Below are positions 1 to 7,888 of a DNA stretch of 28,243 nucleotides, one piece after another. A program made the position numbers and the translations under genes. A model generated the notes under the pieces. It ran no database searches. It worked only from the letters and a program-made list of their open reading frames with translations, and had not been told where the DNA came from. Within the stretch, counting starts at the first letter, position 1. Each line of letters starts with the position of its first letter. Origin of the DNA: a virus; IMG/VR virus record IMGVR_UViG_3300017917_002319, positions 1 through 28,243 of that record, one strand, 5' to 3'.

Positions 1-1004
1 AATTACCATGTTGGCAGTTTGATACAACTGGTATCGATTTAACTGATAGAGGTTTTATTTTACTTGGTGGTGATGGTAAACAATATGGTTTCTATAATAA
101 TGTAACAAGTACATTCTATCAAACACCTAATGTCACTTGGATAGATGTAGGTGCTAGTAATCAATCAGCTTTAATGGCTGCAATTAGTAGTGTTGAATCA
201 AGTGGTACTTATAGTTATAGATTATTCGATGTATACACCGATACAGCTAATTTATTCTGGGCTAAAGGATTATATCCAAATTATTCTACATATTATAATA
301 ATATCAATGGTGGTACTGGTTTATCTATAACACCTATTACCAATGGTAAACAATCAGCAGCACTCACAAGAAAGTTAATTTGTAATACAACTGTTTCTAC
401 TAGTTTTCCAGTATCTGGATTTAAAACACGAAACACTATTCAAGTCAACCCTGCAGTTAATGGTGCTGGTCTTAATGCTGCTAACAGTAACAAATACATT
501 ACTGTATATGATAGTAATTACATAAAGCATGTATTTTGGTTTAACAATACTGGTTCACCTCAATCAGCACCTGCAGTAAATATTAACACATATTATCCAG
601 GTACAATAACACAAATTCATCAAGTAGATTACACTACTGCAGCTACAAATAACGCGTTATATGATTCATTAACTGCAGCACTTGACACTGCTGGTTTTGA
701 TGTAATAAGTAAGACAGCTGGTGCAATAGTGTTTACAACAGGAACACCAGGTTATTCATTAGACATATTTACCAATTATGATGCTGCGGTAATCAGTTCA
801 GTTACACTTGGTGGTGATTATTTAACAGCACAAGTGGCTGGTAATGGTGTACCAGATGTAACATCTATGAGTGAGATATTAATGGATAACATTACATCCA
901 TTGGTTCTCCAGGTATTGTCAATGTAAAGTTACCAGGTGTACCTGCTATTTCATACACAGTAGATTCAGGTACTAGAAATAGCGTAGCATTAATTAAATA
1001 CTAA
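1..1004 (+). CDS. C-terminal part of a fibre-like virion protein (5' end outside window)
   Basis: The reading frame is already open at the window edge (first full codon at base 3) and runs without a stop to TAA at 1004. The ATG at 174 is therefore only an internal methionine and the gene starts upstream of this window. The 333 visible residues are rich in Ser, Thr, Asn, Gly, Tyr and Ala, with few charges and no cysteine-rich or catalytic motif, as in beta-structured fibre or appendage proteins. It ends one base before the ATG of the next fibre gene in the junction TAA-t-ATG, so the two are probably co-expressed. The virion role is inferred from composition and neighbours. I do not recognise the family. 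Confidence 0.75.
   Translation, partial: LPCWQFDTTGIDLTDRGFILLGGDGKQYGFYNNVTSTFYQTPNVTWIDVGASNQSALMAAISSVESSGTYSYRLFDVYTDTANLFWAKGLYPNYSTYYNNINGGTGLSITPITNGKQSAALTRKLICNTTVSTSFPVSGFKTRNTIQVNPAVNGAGLNAANSNKYITVYDSNYIKHVFWFNNTGSPQSAPAVNINTYYPGTITQIHQVDYTTAATNNALYDSLTAALDTAGFDVISKTAGAIVFTTGTPGYSLDIFTNYDAAVISSVTLGGDYLTAQVAGNGVPDVTSMSEILMDNITSIGSPGIVNVKLPGVPAISYTVDSGTRNSVALIKY
993..1000 (+). promoter_or_regulatory. TAAATA late-type promoter core for the fibre gene
   Basis: ATTAAATA lies inside the last codons of the preceding gene. Five bases separate it from the ATG at 1006, the same spacing as the other late-type cores in this window. In T4 the TATAAATA late element sits at -10, which would place +1 on the ATG. 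Being inside a coding region, this copy is less certain than the intergenic ones. Confidence 0.4.
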
Positions 1005-1005
1005 T

Positions 1006-2076
1006 ATGGCAATAGAAATTACAGAAAATACAATTATAAGACTTCTTGTAAGACGTGGTTCAGAAGCTGAGAAAAATACAATTATTTTAGCTCAGGGTGA
1101 ACCAGGATTTGCCTTAGATACTCAGACATTTGTCGTGGGTGATGGTGCAACCAAAGGTGGTTTACCAATACCTAATACTGATGATACATCAATTGAATGG
1201 GCTGGTACAACACCTGATTACATTCAAGTAGCTGATGGTGGTGTAACAAACACTAAATTAGCTAATATGGCTGGTAATAGTGTTAAAGGTAACACTTCAT
1301 CTACACCAACTTCACCATCAGATGTTGGAGTTACTGCAAATAGTTTAGTGGGTAGAATTGGTTCACTTAATAGTGGTAATTTAACATCAATTCCAATTAG
1401 TACAATCTTCAATTCATTTTTCTCTTTAGTAGCACCAGATCCAACTTTCACACAATATTGGTTTAATTTAAACAACTACAAGTGGTATTCATATGATGGT
1501 GTAAGCTGGTTGAGTTTACATCAATATGCTGCATCTGGACCAGAAAGATTACTTTATGTTGGATCAGGTTCATCAGTGGCTACTTATGATGGTGGTGATA
1601 CCAATGCACCTTCAGTTTCTAGCGGACCAATGTGGGAAGTAGATTCTGATTATACATCTAAAGTTTTAAGAGGTGCGGCTGATGGCAACACTGCCACAGT
1701 TCCATTAGATAATGGTGGTAATGATTCAGTGGAAATGACAGCTGCAATGATTGCACCACATAGACACAATGTTGCTGTTTTGATACCTGGACATGGTGGA
1801 AGTGATGGTACAAGAGATGCAGCTGATGGAGGTACATATTCAACACCAAATGCATCAAATCCAAATTTAGACTGGACAGGTATATTATCACCATTACCTC
1901 CAGGAAGCACAGCTGGTAAGTATCCAAAGGATTCATCTGGTTTACCTGCTGTTTATGAGGATTACGGTAATGGAGTTACTAATCCAGCACAACCACCAAC
2001 CAATTTACCAACACTACCTGCATACCAAGGTGTGCTCGTTTTAAAACGCACATCAAGGGCATATTATGTAGTGTAA
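1006..2076 (+). CDS. Tail fibre / receptor-binding protein with Mtd-like N-terminal domain
   Basis: The first 55 or so residues (IIRLLVRRGSEAEK, then LAQGEPGFALDTQTFVVGDG) match the pattern of the Mtd-type N-terminal domain of many phage fibres: a short arginine-containing strand, then GE-PGF and a GDG turn. The middle is Ser/Thr/Asn/Gly-rich with repeated turn-forming residues. The C-terminal third contains APHRHN near residue 250, an HxH motif of the kind that binds metal in T4-type fibre tips, and a glycine/proline-rich tail ending in LVLKRTSRAYYVV. It probably attaches the virion to the host. The domain call is by eye. No reverse transcriptase or template repeat accompanies it here, so nothing suggests a diversity-generating element. 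Confidence 0.65.
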   Translation: MAIEITENTIIRLLVRRGSEAEKNTIILAQGEPGFALDTQTFVVGDGATKGGLPIPNTDDTSIEWAGTTPDYIQVADGGVTNTKLANMAGNSVKGNTSSTPTSPSDVGVTANSLVGRIGSLNSGNLTSIPISTIFNSFFSLVAPDPTFTQYWFNLNNYKWYSYDGVSWLSLHQYAASGPERLLYVGSGSSVATYDGGDTNAPSVSSGPMWEVDSDYTSKVLRGAADGNTATVPLDNGGNDSVEMTAAMIAPHRHNVAVLIPGHGGSDGTRDAADGGTYSTPNASNPNLDWTGILSPLPPGSTAGKYPKDSSGLPAVYEDYGNGVTNPAQPPTNLPTLPAYQGVLVLKRTSRAYYVV

Positions 2077-2083
2077 AAGGTTT

Positions 2084-2320
2084 ATGTCAGCAACAACTAC
2101 GAATTATTTTAAGTCCAATGAAGATTTAAAAACTTTAACGGATAAATGCGTATACATATCTACCATTACAGCTGATGTAGCAATAACTAGTAAAGGTAAT
2201 TTATTTTTAAAGCTTAAATGTAAAAATAAGAATAGAAACAAAATTATCCAAAATTTAGTTGTTTATCTGATCGAAGAGGGTTGGAAAATTAAAAAGACTT
2301 GCAGCATATTTGTTTATTGA
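2084..2320 (+). CDS. Small unknown protein (78 aa)
   Basis: I do not recognise this protein. It starts 7 bases after the fibre gene, and AAAGG lies 4 bases before the ATG, one of very few Shine-Dalgarno-like sequences in the window. The sequence is lysine-rich (KCKNKNRNK in the middle) and ends in a hydrophobic/aromatic tail, ICSIFVY-like. Its last bases overlap the -35 element of the next gene's promoter. No signal peptide or catalytic motif is visible. Confidence 0.55.
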   Translation: MSATTTNYFKSNEDLKTLTDKCVYISTITADVAITSKGNLFLKLKCKNKNRNKIIQNLVVYLIEEGWKIKKTCSIFVY

Positions 2321-2345
2321 TTCGAATTAGGAAATCAGCTATTCT
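2317..2345 (+). promoter_or_regulatory. Sigma70-like promoter for the 116-aa gene
   Basis: TTGATT (2317-2322), a 17-base spacer and TATTCT (2340-2345) stand 6 bases before the ATG at 2352. The expected transcription start falls on or next to the ATG, giving a leaderless transcript. The same geometry recurs in front of several other non-structural genes here, which supports both the promoter and the choice of start codon. Confidence 0.6.
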
Positions 2346-2351
2346 TTGGGC

Positions 2352-2702
2352 ATGGGAAGATCAATGACTCAGAAGCAAAAAGAGTTGCATTACCACACCT
2401 GGGAAGATAATGAAGAAAGGGGTGTGTATAAACTCCGTAATTACAACATGCATTATATCACTATCACTAGATGGATGCCTGGTGAGAAAGATCCAGTAAC
2501 TACTGAGGTTTACGATAAGATTCAATATATACCGACTATTAATGGTTTTAGGCTCAATAATAGAGGTTCTCATATTTGTGAGAACACTAAATGGAAATTT
2601 GATAATTTAGAAGAAGCTAAAAATGGTGCAAAGTTACAAATTGATAAGAATTTTGAAGCAGCTAAAGGTATTAGATATGTAAGAATTGCCAAAGATACTT
2701 AA
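2352..2702 (+). CDS. Unknown early-type protein (116 aa)
   Basis: I do not recognise this protein. An in-frame TTG at 2346 would add two residues, but ATG 2352 lies exactly 6 bases behind a sigma70-like -10 element, the spacing used elsewhere, so it is preferred. The product is soluble and mixed-charge. It has an aromatic segment, RGVYKLRNYNMHYITITRW (residues 23-41), and a C-terminal half rich in Lys/Glu/Ala. The promoter class suggests an early or middle gene. Its stop codon overlaps the stop of the convergent minus-strand gene by four bases (TTAA). Confidence 0.6.
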   Translation: MGRSMTQKQKELHYHTWEDNEERGVYKLRNYNMHYITITRWMPGEKDPVTTEVYDKIQYIPTINGFRLNNRGSHICENTKWKFDNLEEAKNGAKLQIDKNFEAAKGIRYVRIAKDT

Positions 2703-2872
2703 TCTTTCCAAACAAGTGTGAGTCGTGGACCCATTTCTAATATTTGGATAAGTGTACCACCACCAACCGTTTCATTGATGTAGAGATCTAAAAGTGTATC
2801 ATTATTAGCGACTGATACAGTACCTGATGGTGTTGCTGAAGTGGCTGGTACTACTGATACATGATATGCCAT
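2699..2872 (-). CDS. Small late-type protein (57 aa)
   Basis: Reading the minus strand from ATG at 2872 gives an uninterrupted 57-codon frame, MAYHVSVVPATSATPSG to LTLVWKD, then TAA. Its upstream sequence is CAATAAATA, 6 bases and ATG, matching the late-type cores before virion genes, so this is very likely a real late gene in what would otherwise be a 235-base gap. The residues are mostly hydrophobic and small polar (VSVANNDTLLDLYINETVGGG), which suggests a small beta-rich virion or fibre-assembly protein. That is inference from position and promoter class only. It converges on the gene at 2352 with a four-base overlap. Confidence 0.65.
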   Translation of the reverse strand: MAYHVSVVPATSATPSGTVSVANNDTLLDLYINETVGGGTLIQILEMGPRLTLVWKD

Positions 2873-2878
2873 ATATAT

Positions 2879-2887
2879 TATTTATTG
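2879..2887 (-). promoter_or_regulatory. TAAATA late-type promoter core (minus strand)
   Basis: On the minus strand CAATAAATA ends 6 bases before the ATG at 2872. It resembles the T4 late element TATAAATA and puts the expected start at or beside the ATG. Confidence 0.6.
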
Positions 2888-2904
2888 TTAGATGGTATTA
2901 AACC

Positions 2905-2932
2905 TTGACTATAATTATGAATATTGTATAAT
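2905..2932 (+). promoter_or_regulatory. Sigma70-like promoter for the nuclease gene
   Basis: TTGACT (2905-2910), a 16-base spacer and a perfect TATAAT (2927-2932) stand 5 bases before the ATG at 2938. This is the closest match to the bacterial consensus in the window. With a usual 6-7 base discriminator the first transcribed base would be the start codon itself. Confidence 0.75.
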
Positions 2933-2937
2933 AAATT

Positions 2938-3615
2938 ATGATCGTTTTCGAACCTAAAGAACATAGGTATTTCAATCAAGAAACTAAAGATGAGTATATA
3001 AGTGTTTCTGGTGTACTTTCTCAATTTAAACCTGAATTTGATACTGAAAAATGGGCTAAGAGAGTTGCAGATAAAGAAGGTACAACACCGGAAAACATTA
3101 TTAAAAAATGGGATAGAATACGTGATGAAGCAAATGATAAAGGTAAACGTATTCACAAATTAGTTGAAATTTATCTCACTGAAGGAAAGTATGATGATTC
3201 GTTATTCTTTAGGAATTTCATGACTACTTTTCAAGCTGAATGTGAAGAGAATTCAATAGTTCATTCTGAAAGGATTCTTCATACTCATACTCACAAAGTT
3301 GCTGGTACTTCTGATATTATTGAAGATTGTGGTAGATATTTTAATGTATATGATATCAAAACAAATAAGAAGTTTAAATATCATAGTCCATTTAATGAGA
3401 AAATGTTATATCCATTAGAGCATTTATCAGTGTGTGAATATAACAGTTACACTTTACAATTATCTTTATATGCTTATATGTATAGTCAGATGACTGGTAA
3501 GCATGTGGGTAAGTTGAGAGTATTTTATAATTATGATAAAGATTTTTGGGTAAGTATACCTATGGGATATATGAAAGATAGTGTTGAAAAAATGCTTAAT
3601 TTGATTAAGAGATAA
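2938..3615 (+). CDS. PD-(D/E)XK superfamily nuclease
   Basis: The 225-residue protein carries the ordered motifs of phage and RecB/Cas4-type PD-(D/E)XK nucleases. An N-terminal FEPKEHRYFN...ISVSGVL segment is followed by GKRIHKLVE (residues 69-77), the G-x-x-H-x-x-x-E motif. Then come AGTSDII (122-128) with the metal-binding Asp126, DIKTNK (139-144) supplying the D-x-K pair, and QLSLYAYM (174-181), the conserved Q-x-x-x-Y helix. It should cut DNA in a metal-dependent way, with a likely role in replication, recombination or host DNA degradation; the substrate cannot be read from sequence. It has its own strong sigma70-like promoter and is followed after one base by the gp26-like gene, so an early gene leads directly into a baseplate gene. 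Confidence 0.8.
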   Translation: MIVFEPKEHRYFNQETKDEYISVSGVLSQFKPEFDTEKWAKRVADKEGTTPENIIKKWDRIRDEANDKGKRIHKLVEIYLTEGKYDDSLFFRNFMTTFQAECEENSIVHSERILHTHTHKVAGTSDIIEDCGRYFNVYDIKTNKKFKYHSPFNEKMLYPLEHLSVCEYNSYTLQLSLYAYMYSQMTGKHVGKLRVFYNYDKDFWVSIPMGYMKDSVEKMLNLIKR

Positions 3616-3616
3616 T

Positions 3617-4348
3617 ATGAGTCAAAATCCAGATGCAAGTAATATTCTTAAAGAGCTCCAAGCTTTAAGTCAGGAAAATATTGTTAATGTTTATCTTCCA
3701 AGTCTTAAAACAAAAATTGCATTTAGAAAGCTCAATCTCAAACAGCAGAAGAGCTTGGTATTGGTTGCTATGGATAATGCATTGAGTTTGCTCAATTTCA
3801 ATGTAACACTCTATGATATTATCTGTGAGAATTTAGTAGAACAGATTGATTTAAATACTCTTAATTTGTTTGATAAAAACAGTATTATTTTGTCATTAAT
3901 TGCTGAAAATGCAACAGCTAAGAGTGATCCAAGTAAGAAAACACTCAATGGTGTGCTTGCTAAATATGAATCAGCAAATGTAGATATCAATAGTAAGAAT
4001 ATCAAATTTAACGGTGGTGAGGTAGAAGTTAAAATTCCAAGTTTAACTGCTGATTATAGATTTAACAAGACTCTCTTAACTAAGTACACTAAGACAGTAG
4101 AAGATCAGAAGGAGTTTATGTCTGATGTTTATGTAATTGAGCTTTGTAAGTATATCAATTCAATTACAATGAAGAGCGGTGTGGTAAAGCTTATTGAGTA
4201 TCCATTATCTAGCATTATTGAAATTGCTGAATCTTTACCGGTAATTACACCAATTACCCAGTATATTAGTCAGATTAAGGATATTGAAACTAAACTCAAT
4301 ACTTTCAATAATGAAACAGTAGAGATTAGTCCAGCATTATTTATCTAA
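3617..4348 (+). CDS. Baseplate hub protein, gp26-like
   Basis: The 243-residue protein begins with VNVYLPSLKTKIAFRKLNLKQQKSLV (residues 23-48), the pattern of T4 gp26-type baseplate proteins: a PSL-x(4)-I-x-F-R strand, then a Q-Q-K-x-L helix. The remainder is alpha/beta with many Asn and Ser. T4 gp26 is 208 residues and belongs to the baseplate hub. The gene sits between the nuclease (TAA-t-ATG junction) and the tape-measure-like gene, at the head of a hub/tube block, which agrees with the assignment. Family membership is judged by eye. Confidence 0.6.
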   Translation: MSQNPDASNILKELQALSQENIVNVYLPSLKTKIAFRKLNLKQQKSLVLVAMDNALSLLNFNVTLYDIICENLVEQIDLNTLNLFDKNSIILSLIAENATAKSDPSKKTLNGVLAKYESANVDINSKNIKFNGGEVEVKIPSLTADYRFNKTLLTKYTKTVEDQKEFMSDVYVIELCKYINSITMKSGVVKLIEYPLSSIIEIAESLPVITPITQYISQIKDIETKLNTFNNETVEISPALFI

Positions 4349-4361
4349 ATAAATAGTAAGC

Positions 4362-4369
4362 CATAAATA
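4362..4369 (+). promoter_or_regulatory. TAAATA late-type promoter core for the tape-measure-like gene
   Basis: CATAAATA ends 5 bases before the ATG at 4375. Two further overlapping TAAATA copies lie at 4346-4355 across the end of the preceding gene, so the site may be duplicated. Confidence 0.65.
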
Positions 4370-4374
4370 TTATT

Positions 4375-6210
4375 ATGGCTGCGGTAGACATAATAGATCA
4401 AGCTAAGTTATATGAATCAATCAATAACTTAGCTAAAAGCATTGAAAAGAGCAATGAGAAGATGATCAAAGCTCTTAGTAAGGTTACTGGTGGTACCATT
4501 AAAGGTGAAGGTAAGGTAGCTGATGCACCTACTGCAGTTCAAGATGAGGAAACTGTAAGACGTAAAAGGGGTAAAGTATTTGAAGATGTAATCAATGTAA
4601 ACATCGTTGAACTTGGTGGTAAAGCTATAGATCAGTTAAATAAGATTCTCAAAGGTTTAGTACCTAAAGAAGAGAAGAAAAAAGAAGATATGAAGAAGCC
4701 AGAAGAATCTTCATTTCTTAAAAAACTTCTTGCTTTAGCTCCTTTATTATTACCATTAATAGCTACGCTATTAAAATTCTTAGCTGGATTGAGCGGTGAT
4801 AAATTATTTGAATTTTTAGCTAATTTATTTCCTAAAATATTTGATATCGGTAAACTTACAGATGGTATTATGGATATAATGAAAGCAGTGGGTACATTGC
4901 TTTCAGATGGTTTTAAATTATTTAAAGAAACCAAATTAGGTAAATTTTTCAGTGAATTAGGCGACGACATAGCTAAACTCTTTAAAGAGAATAAACTGTT
5001 TCAAAAGTTATTCGGTGAAGCAGGTATTTTCAGTAAAGTGTTCGGTAAGGCTGGTTTCTTTGCTAAATTATTCGGTGAAGGAAGTACTTTTGCCAAAATC
5101 TTTGATACTGCTGGTGATGCTGCAAAAGTACTCACCGGTGGCTTTTTCGGTAAAATCTTCAAAGGTGTCGGTAAAACAGTATTAAAGAGATTACCATTAT
5201 TAGGTTCGATATTTAGCTTTTATGATGCATATACTGAACTTTCAAGTGGTGATTACTTAAGTGGTTTCACTAGCTTATTAAGCGGTATTGCTAATCTCTT
5301 CCCTGGCGTCGGTTCAGTAATATCTATAGGTTTAGATTTCTTAAATTACCTCTTCAAAACTGAATCAATGCAAGATTTCAAAGCAAATCTCAATCAAGGT
5401 TTGTTCACTCAAGCATTCAGTAGTTTAGGTGATACATTAGTTCAGAAGGTACCATTCTTAAAGTGGTTTTATGATTTATCTGAAAATATAGGTGGTGCGC
5501 TTGCTGGCGATACTGAATCTATTATTAAGTTATTTGATCAATTTGGATTAGGTAATTTAGCTAAATGGATGTTCAGTGATAACATGATGGATAAAGCAAC
5601 TGCATTCACTGATGCTTCAGTATTTGAGCAATTGATAATTACCGGTATAGTTAATCCAATAACTAAATTAATTGAGTGGTTTAACAGTATGTTTGGTAAT
5701 CTCATTGAATCAGCTAAAGAAAAGGTAAAAGGCTTCTTTGGCTTTGGTAAGAGTGAAGATAAAGGTGAGTATGATCAAGCTGCTGAAACTAAGAGATTAG
5801 AAGAGAATCTCAAGGCTAAGAAAGCTCAAAAACTCAAAGAACAAGAAATGATGCTCAAACAGCAAAAGGAACAAGGTTATGAGCAATTGAATGACTTCAC
5901 TTCTGAGCCTGAAAACATAATTAAACGTGGTGATGTTATCAAGAAGTTCTCTAAAGATGATGCTATCATAGGTTTCAAACCAGGTGGTGATATAGATAAG
6001 ATGTTTAAGAATGTAATTAAGTTCTTAGGTGATACAGTTAACAATGGTAAGGAGCTTGTCGATGTGGGTAAAAAGCAAATGGAATTGATGCAAGCATTAT
6101 TAGAGAAGAATAACTCTAATCTTATTAATAACAGTACAAGTAACAATACATATGTATTAGCTTCTAGATCTAGTGTTGATTCATTTAGAGAAGATGCATT
6201 GCGTTATTAA
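4375..6210 (+). CDS. Large hydrophobic virion protein, probable tail tape measure or hub protein (gp29/gp28 position)
   Basis: The 611-residue protein has several clear zones. Residues 10-45 form a polar coiled coil (LYESINNLAKSIEKSNEKM). A hydrophobic stretch follows at about 120-148 (LLALAPLLLPLIATLLKFLAGL). Five tandem decapeptides of the form F-G-x-A-G-x-F-x-K-L/V/I occupy 203-252. Glycine-rich membrane-like helices follow at about 265-335, and a charged coiled coil (QAAETKRLEENLKAKKAQKLKEQEMM) lies near 465-500. Hydrophobic centre plus coiled coils is typical of tape-measure proteins. The length is close to T4 gp29 (590 aa), and the gene lies just before the gp48-like gene, where T4 has gene 29. 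It could instead be a hub or membrane-penetration protein, since no sequence signature of gp29 was recognised. Confidence 0.5.
   Translation: MAAVDIIDQAKLYESINNLAKSIEKSNEKMIKALSKVTGGTIKGEGKVADAPTAVQDEETVRRKRGKVFEDVINVNIVELGGKAIDQLNKILKGLVPKEEKKKEDMKKPEESSFLKKLLALAPLLLPLIATLLKFLAGLSGDKLFEFLANLFPKIFDIGKLTDGIMDIMKAVGTLLSDGFKLFKETKLGKFFSELGDDIAKLFKENKLFQKLFGEAGIFSKVFGKAGFFAKLFGEGSTFAKIFDTAGDAAKVLTGGFFGKIFKGVGKTVLKRLPLLGSIFSFYDAYTELSSGDYLSGFTSLLSGIANLFPGVGSVISIGLDFLNYLFKTESMQDFKANLNQGLFTQAFSSLGDTLVQKVPFLKWFYDLSENIGGALAGDTESIIKLFDQFGLGNLAKWMFSDNMMDKATAFTDASVFEQLIITGIVNPITKLIEWFNSMFGNLIESAKEKVKGFFGFGKSEDKGEYDQAAETKRLEENLKAKKAQKLKEQEMMLKQQKEQGYEQLNDFTSEPENIIKRGDVIKKFSKDDAIIGFKPGGDIDKMFKNVIKFLGDTVNNGKELVDVGKKQMELMQALLEKNNSNLINNSTSNNTYVLASRSSVDSFREDALRY
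4981..5130 (+). repeat. Five tandem 30-bp units encoding decapeptide repeats
   Basis: Units begin at 4981, 5011, 5041, 5071 and 5101. They encode FKENKLFQKL, FGEAGIFSKV, FGKAGFFAKL, FGEGSTFAKI and FDTAGDAAKV. The first and last units have diverged most, as in an old internal duplication. Phe at position 1, Lys at 9 and a hydrophobic residue at 10 recur in every unit. Confidence 0.8.
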
Positions 6211-6213
6211 ATA
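6206..6213 (+). promoter_or_regulatory. TAAATA late-type promoter core for the gp48-like gene
   Basis: ATTAAATA overlaps the stop codon of the preceding gene and ends 6 bases before the ATG at 6220. Confidence 0.55.
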
Positions 6214-6219
6214 TTATAA

Positions 6220-7515
6220 ATGAGTTACCCATTTAATTTTGCATTTCTATATGGAGCAGAGAATGATGGCACAGTGCCACCATTAGCTGTACCTTCTACA
6301 TTTAGTAGGAGTGCTGCTCCAGATGTAGATTACAATCAAAAATGGCTTAACACAGCTTCTAACTTTGTAGAAAACAATATATCAACTCTTGGTTTTGTAC
6401 AGGATTTAAGTAACAACTATCCAACATCTACTTTAAATGATATTGTATCATACTATAAGAATGACCCAAATAAAAAGGTAGATCTTATAGATATAGTAAA
6501 TGATTTCACATGGACTATATCACCAAGAACAAGTAGAGGTGATGTACCTTATATTTGGTTAAATGAAAGATATATTACATTAAATGCTTTGTTAAATCAG
6601 GCTGTATATGGTATTACTGCTATATTAGATAATAAAGCAGCACAAGCTGTAATACGTACTGGTGTACAACAATTTGAAAGTGCTACAAGTTCATTAAGTA
6701 GCTTAGGTTTATACAATTCAGTAAAGAATGTATTTAAAGATATAGGTCAAGATGCTGCTATAGCTGGTAATAAACTCTTAGATAAATTTGGTATTGTTGA
6801 TACTTTAGGTCCAGTATTAGAAACACCATTAACACCATATAAAGGGTTATACTATACTGTTGAATCAGGTTTCAATTATAGAATACCATTGTTTAATAGT
6901 GAGTTCTGGAATACCTCTAATACCTTTACTGAAGGTGCTGGTGAAGGTAATGCTGACTTTATAGCTGGTTTAGTTGATAGTGTAAAAGCACTCGGTATGG
7001 AAGCATCTAAACTTATCAATACCGGTAGTAATCAATATGGTACATATGTAGAGTTTCCTAAGCAGTATACAATGTCATCACCTGCTTCATACACTGTAAC
7101 ATTTGATTTAATTAATACTAAACCAGCTACCTATACTGATGTAGTATCTAATTTCAAATTACTCTTTTTATTATTTTATCAAAACTTACCAGTAAGAAGG
7201 AGTAAGCAATTAGTGGATCCTCCGGTATTATACAACATATATGTACCGGGGCAGAAGCGTATGCCATATGCATATTTGTCTAGTATTGCTGTAAAAAACT
7301 TAGGTGCAAGTAGATTGATGGAAATAGATTTTACTGGATTGAATTTAATCAATCCACCAGCTACAGCAACTAGTACATTCCCTGAAAAATGGACTACAGT
7401 AGTTCCAGATGGTTATAGGGTAACATTAACGTTCCAAGATTTAATACCAGAAACTAAGAATACTGTATTTTCATCTTTCTTATCCAATTCAATCATACAA
7501 ACAAGTGTAACATAA
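6220..7515 (+). CDS. Baseplate tail-tube cap protein, gp48/gp54-like
   Basis: The 431-residue protein opens with MSYPFNFAFLYG. It contains a C-terminal domain from about residue 275 (YTVTFDLINTKPATYTDVVSNFKLLFLLFYQNLPVRRS, then PPVLYNIYVPG) ending in a beta-rich VTLTFQDLIPET segment. This layout, a beta domain that reports a displacement and then a strand meeting the tube, resembles T4 gp48 and gp54, the proteins that cap the baseplate and start tube assembly. T4 gp48 is 364 aa. It sits after the tape-measure-like gene and before gp53, as in a tail-completion block. The gp48 and gp54 possibilities cannot be separated here. Confidence 0.55.
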   Translation: MSYPFNFAFLYGAENDGTVPPLAVPSTFSRSAAPDVDYNQKWLNTASNFVENNISTLGFVQDLSNNYPTSTLNDIVSYYKNDPNKKVDLIDIVNDFTWTISPRTSRGDVPYIWLNERYITLNALLNQAVYGITAILDNKAAQAVIRTGVQQFESATSSLSSLGLYNSVKNVFKDIGQDAAIAGNKLLDKFGIVDTLGPVLETPLTPYKGLYYTVESGFNYRIPLFNSEFWNTSNTFTEGAGEGNADFIAGLVDSVKALGMEASKLINTGSNQYGTYVEFPKQYTMSSPASYTVTFDLINTKPATYTDVVSNFKLLFLLFYQNLPVRRSKQLVDPPVLYNIYVPGQKRMPYAYLSSIAVKNLGASRLMEIDFTGLNLINPPATATSTFPEKWTTVVPDGYRVTLTFQDLIPETKNTVFSSFLSNSIIQTSVT

Positions 7516-7516
7516 T

Positions 7517-7888
7517 ATGGATAACTCAACAGGACAATATCAAAATGACATAGTATCACTACCTAAGTTACAAAACACTAGGTATGAGAATATATTCAAA
7601 ATATATAGTGATATTGATGGGTTAATGTATTACAACTTAAACAGAAGTATTAACTTTCCAAATAACTTAGACCCTTCATTATTCAACACTGTTAGATATG
7701 ATACACCTACTCAATGGCCAATATTGAGTTATAAATTGTATCAGACTATATATCTTTGGTGGATGATAACTGAAGCTAACAATATCCGTAATCCATTTAT
7801 CCAACCTAAAGTTGGTAGTTCATTAAGATATATTAAACCAGAATACGTACAATATATTTTAGGTCAGATTAAATCACAGCTTGTATAA
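7517..7888 (+). CDS. Baseplate wedge protein, gp53-like
   Basis: The 123-residue protein carries the signature of gp53-type wedge proteins. It has an N-terminal RYENIFKIYSDIDGLMYYNLNRS, then WPILSYKLYQTIYLWWMITEANNIRNPF (residues 73-100), then a G-x-x-L-R-Y-I-K strand near 107-113. The W-x-x-[IL]-S-x-x-x-Y-x-T-x-x-x-W-W core followed by N-x-x-x-N-P is well known in this family. T4 gp53 is longer (196 aa), so this is a short version lacking the extended C-terminus. The gene begins one base after the gp48-like stop, and its own stop overlaps the ATG of the next gene by one base, indicating translational coupling. Confidence 0.7.
   Translation: MDNSTGQYQNDIVSLPKLQNTRYENIFKIYSDIDGLMYYNLNRSINFPNNLDPSLFNTVRYDTPTQWPILSYKLYQTIYLWWMITEANNIRNPFIQPKVGSSLRYIKPEYVQYILGQIKSQLV

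Noticed and set aside
174-176. ATG 174 as the start of the first fibre gene
   Set aside because: The same frame is open for 57 codons before it up to the window edge and there is no promoter or gap, so the gene begins outside the window.
1224-1936. Long minus-strand frames opposite the fibre gene
   Set aside because: They have no promoter or start context, low-complexity residues, and mirror a well-supported plus-strand gene.
1006-2076. Diversity-generating retroelement target suggested by the Mtd-like domain
   Set aside because: No reverse transcriptase, template repeat or accessory gene is visible in the window.
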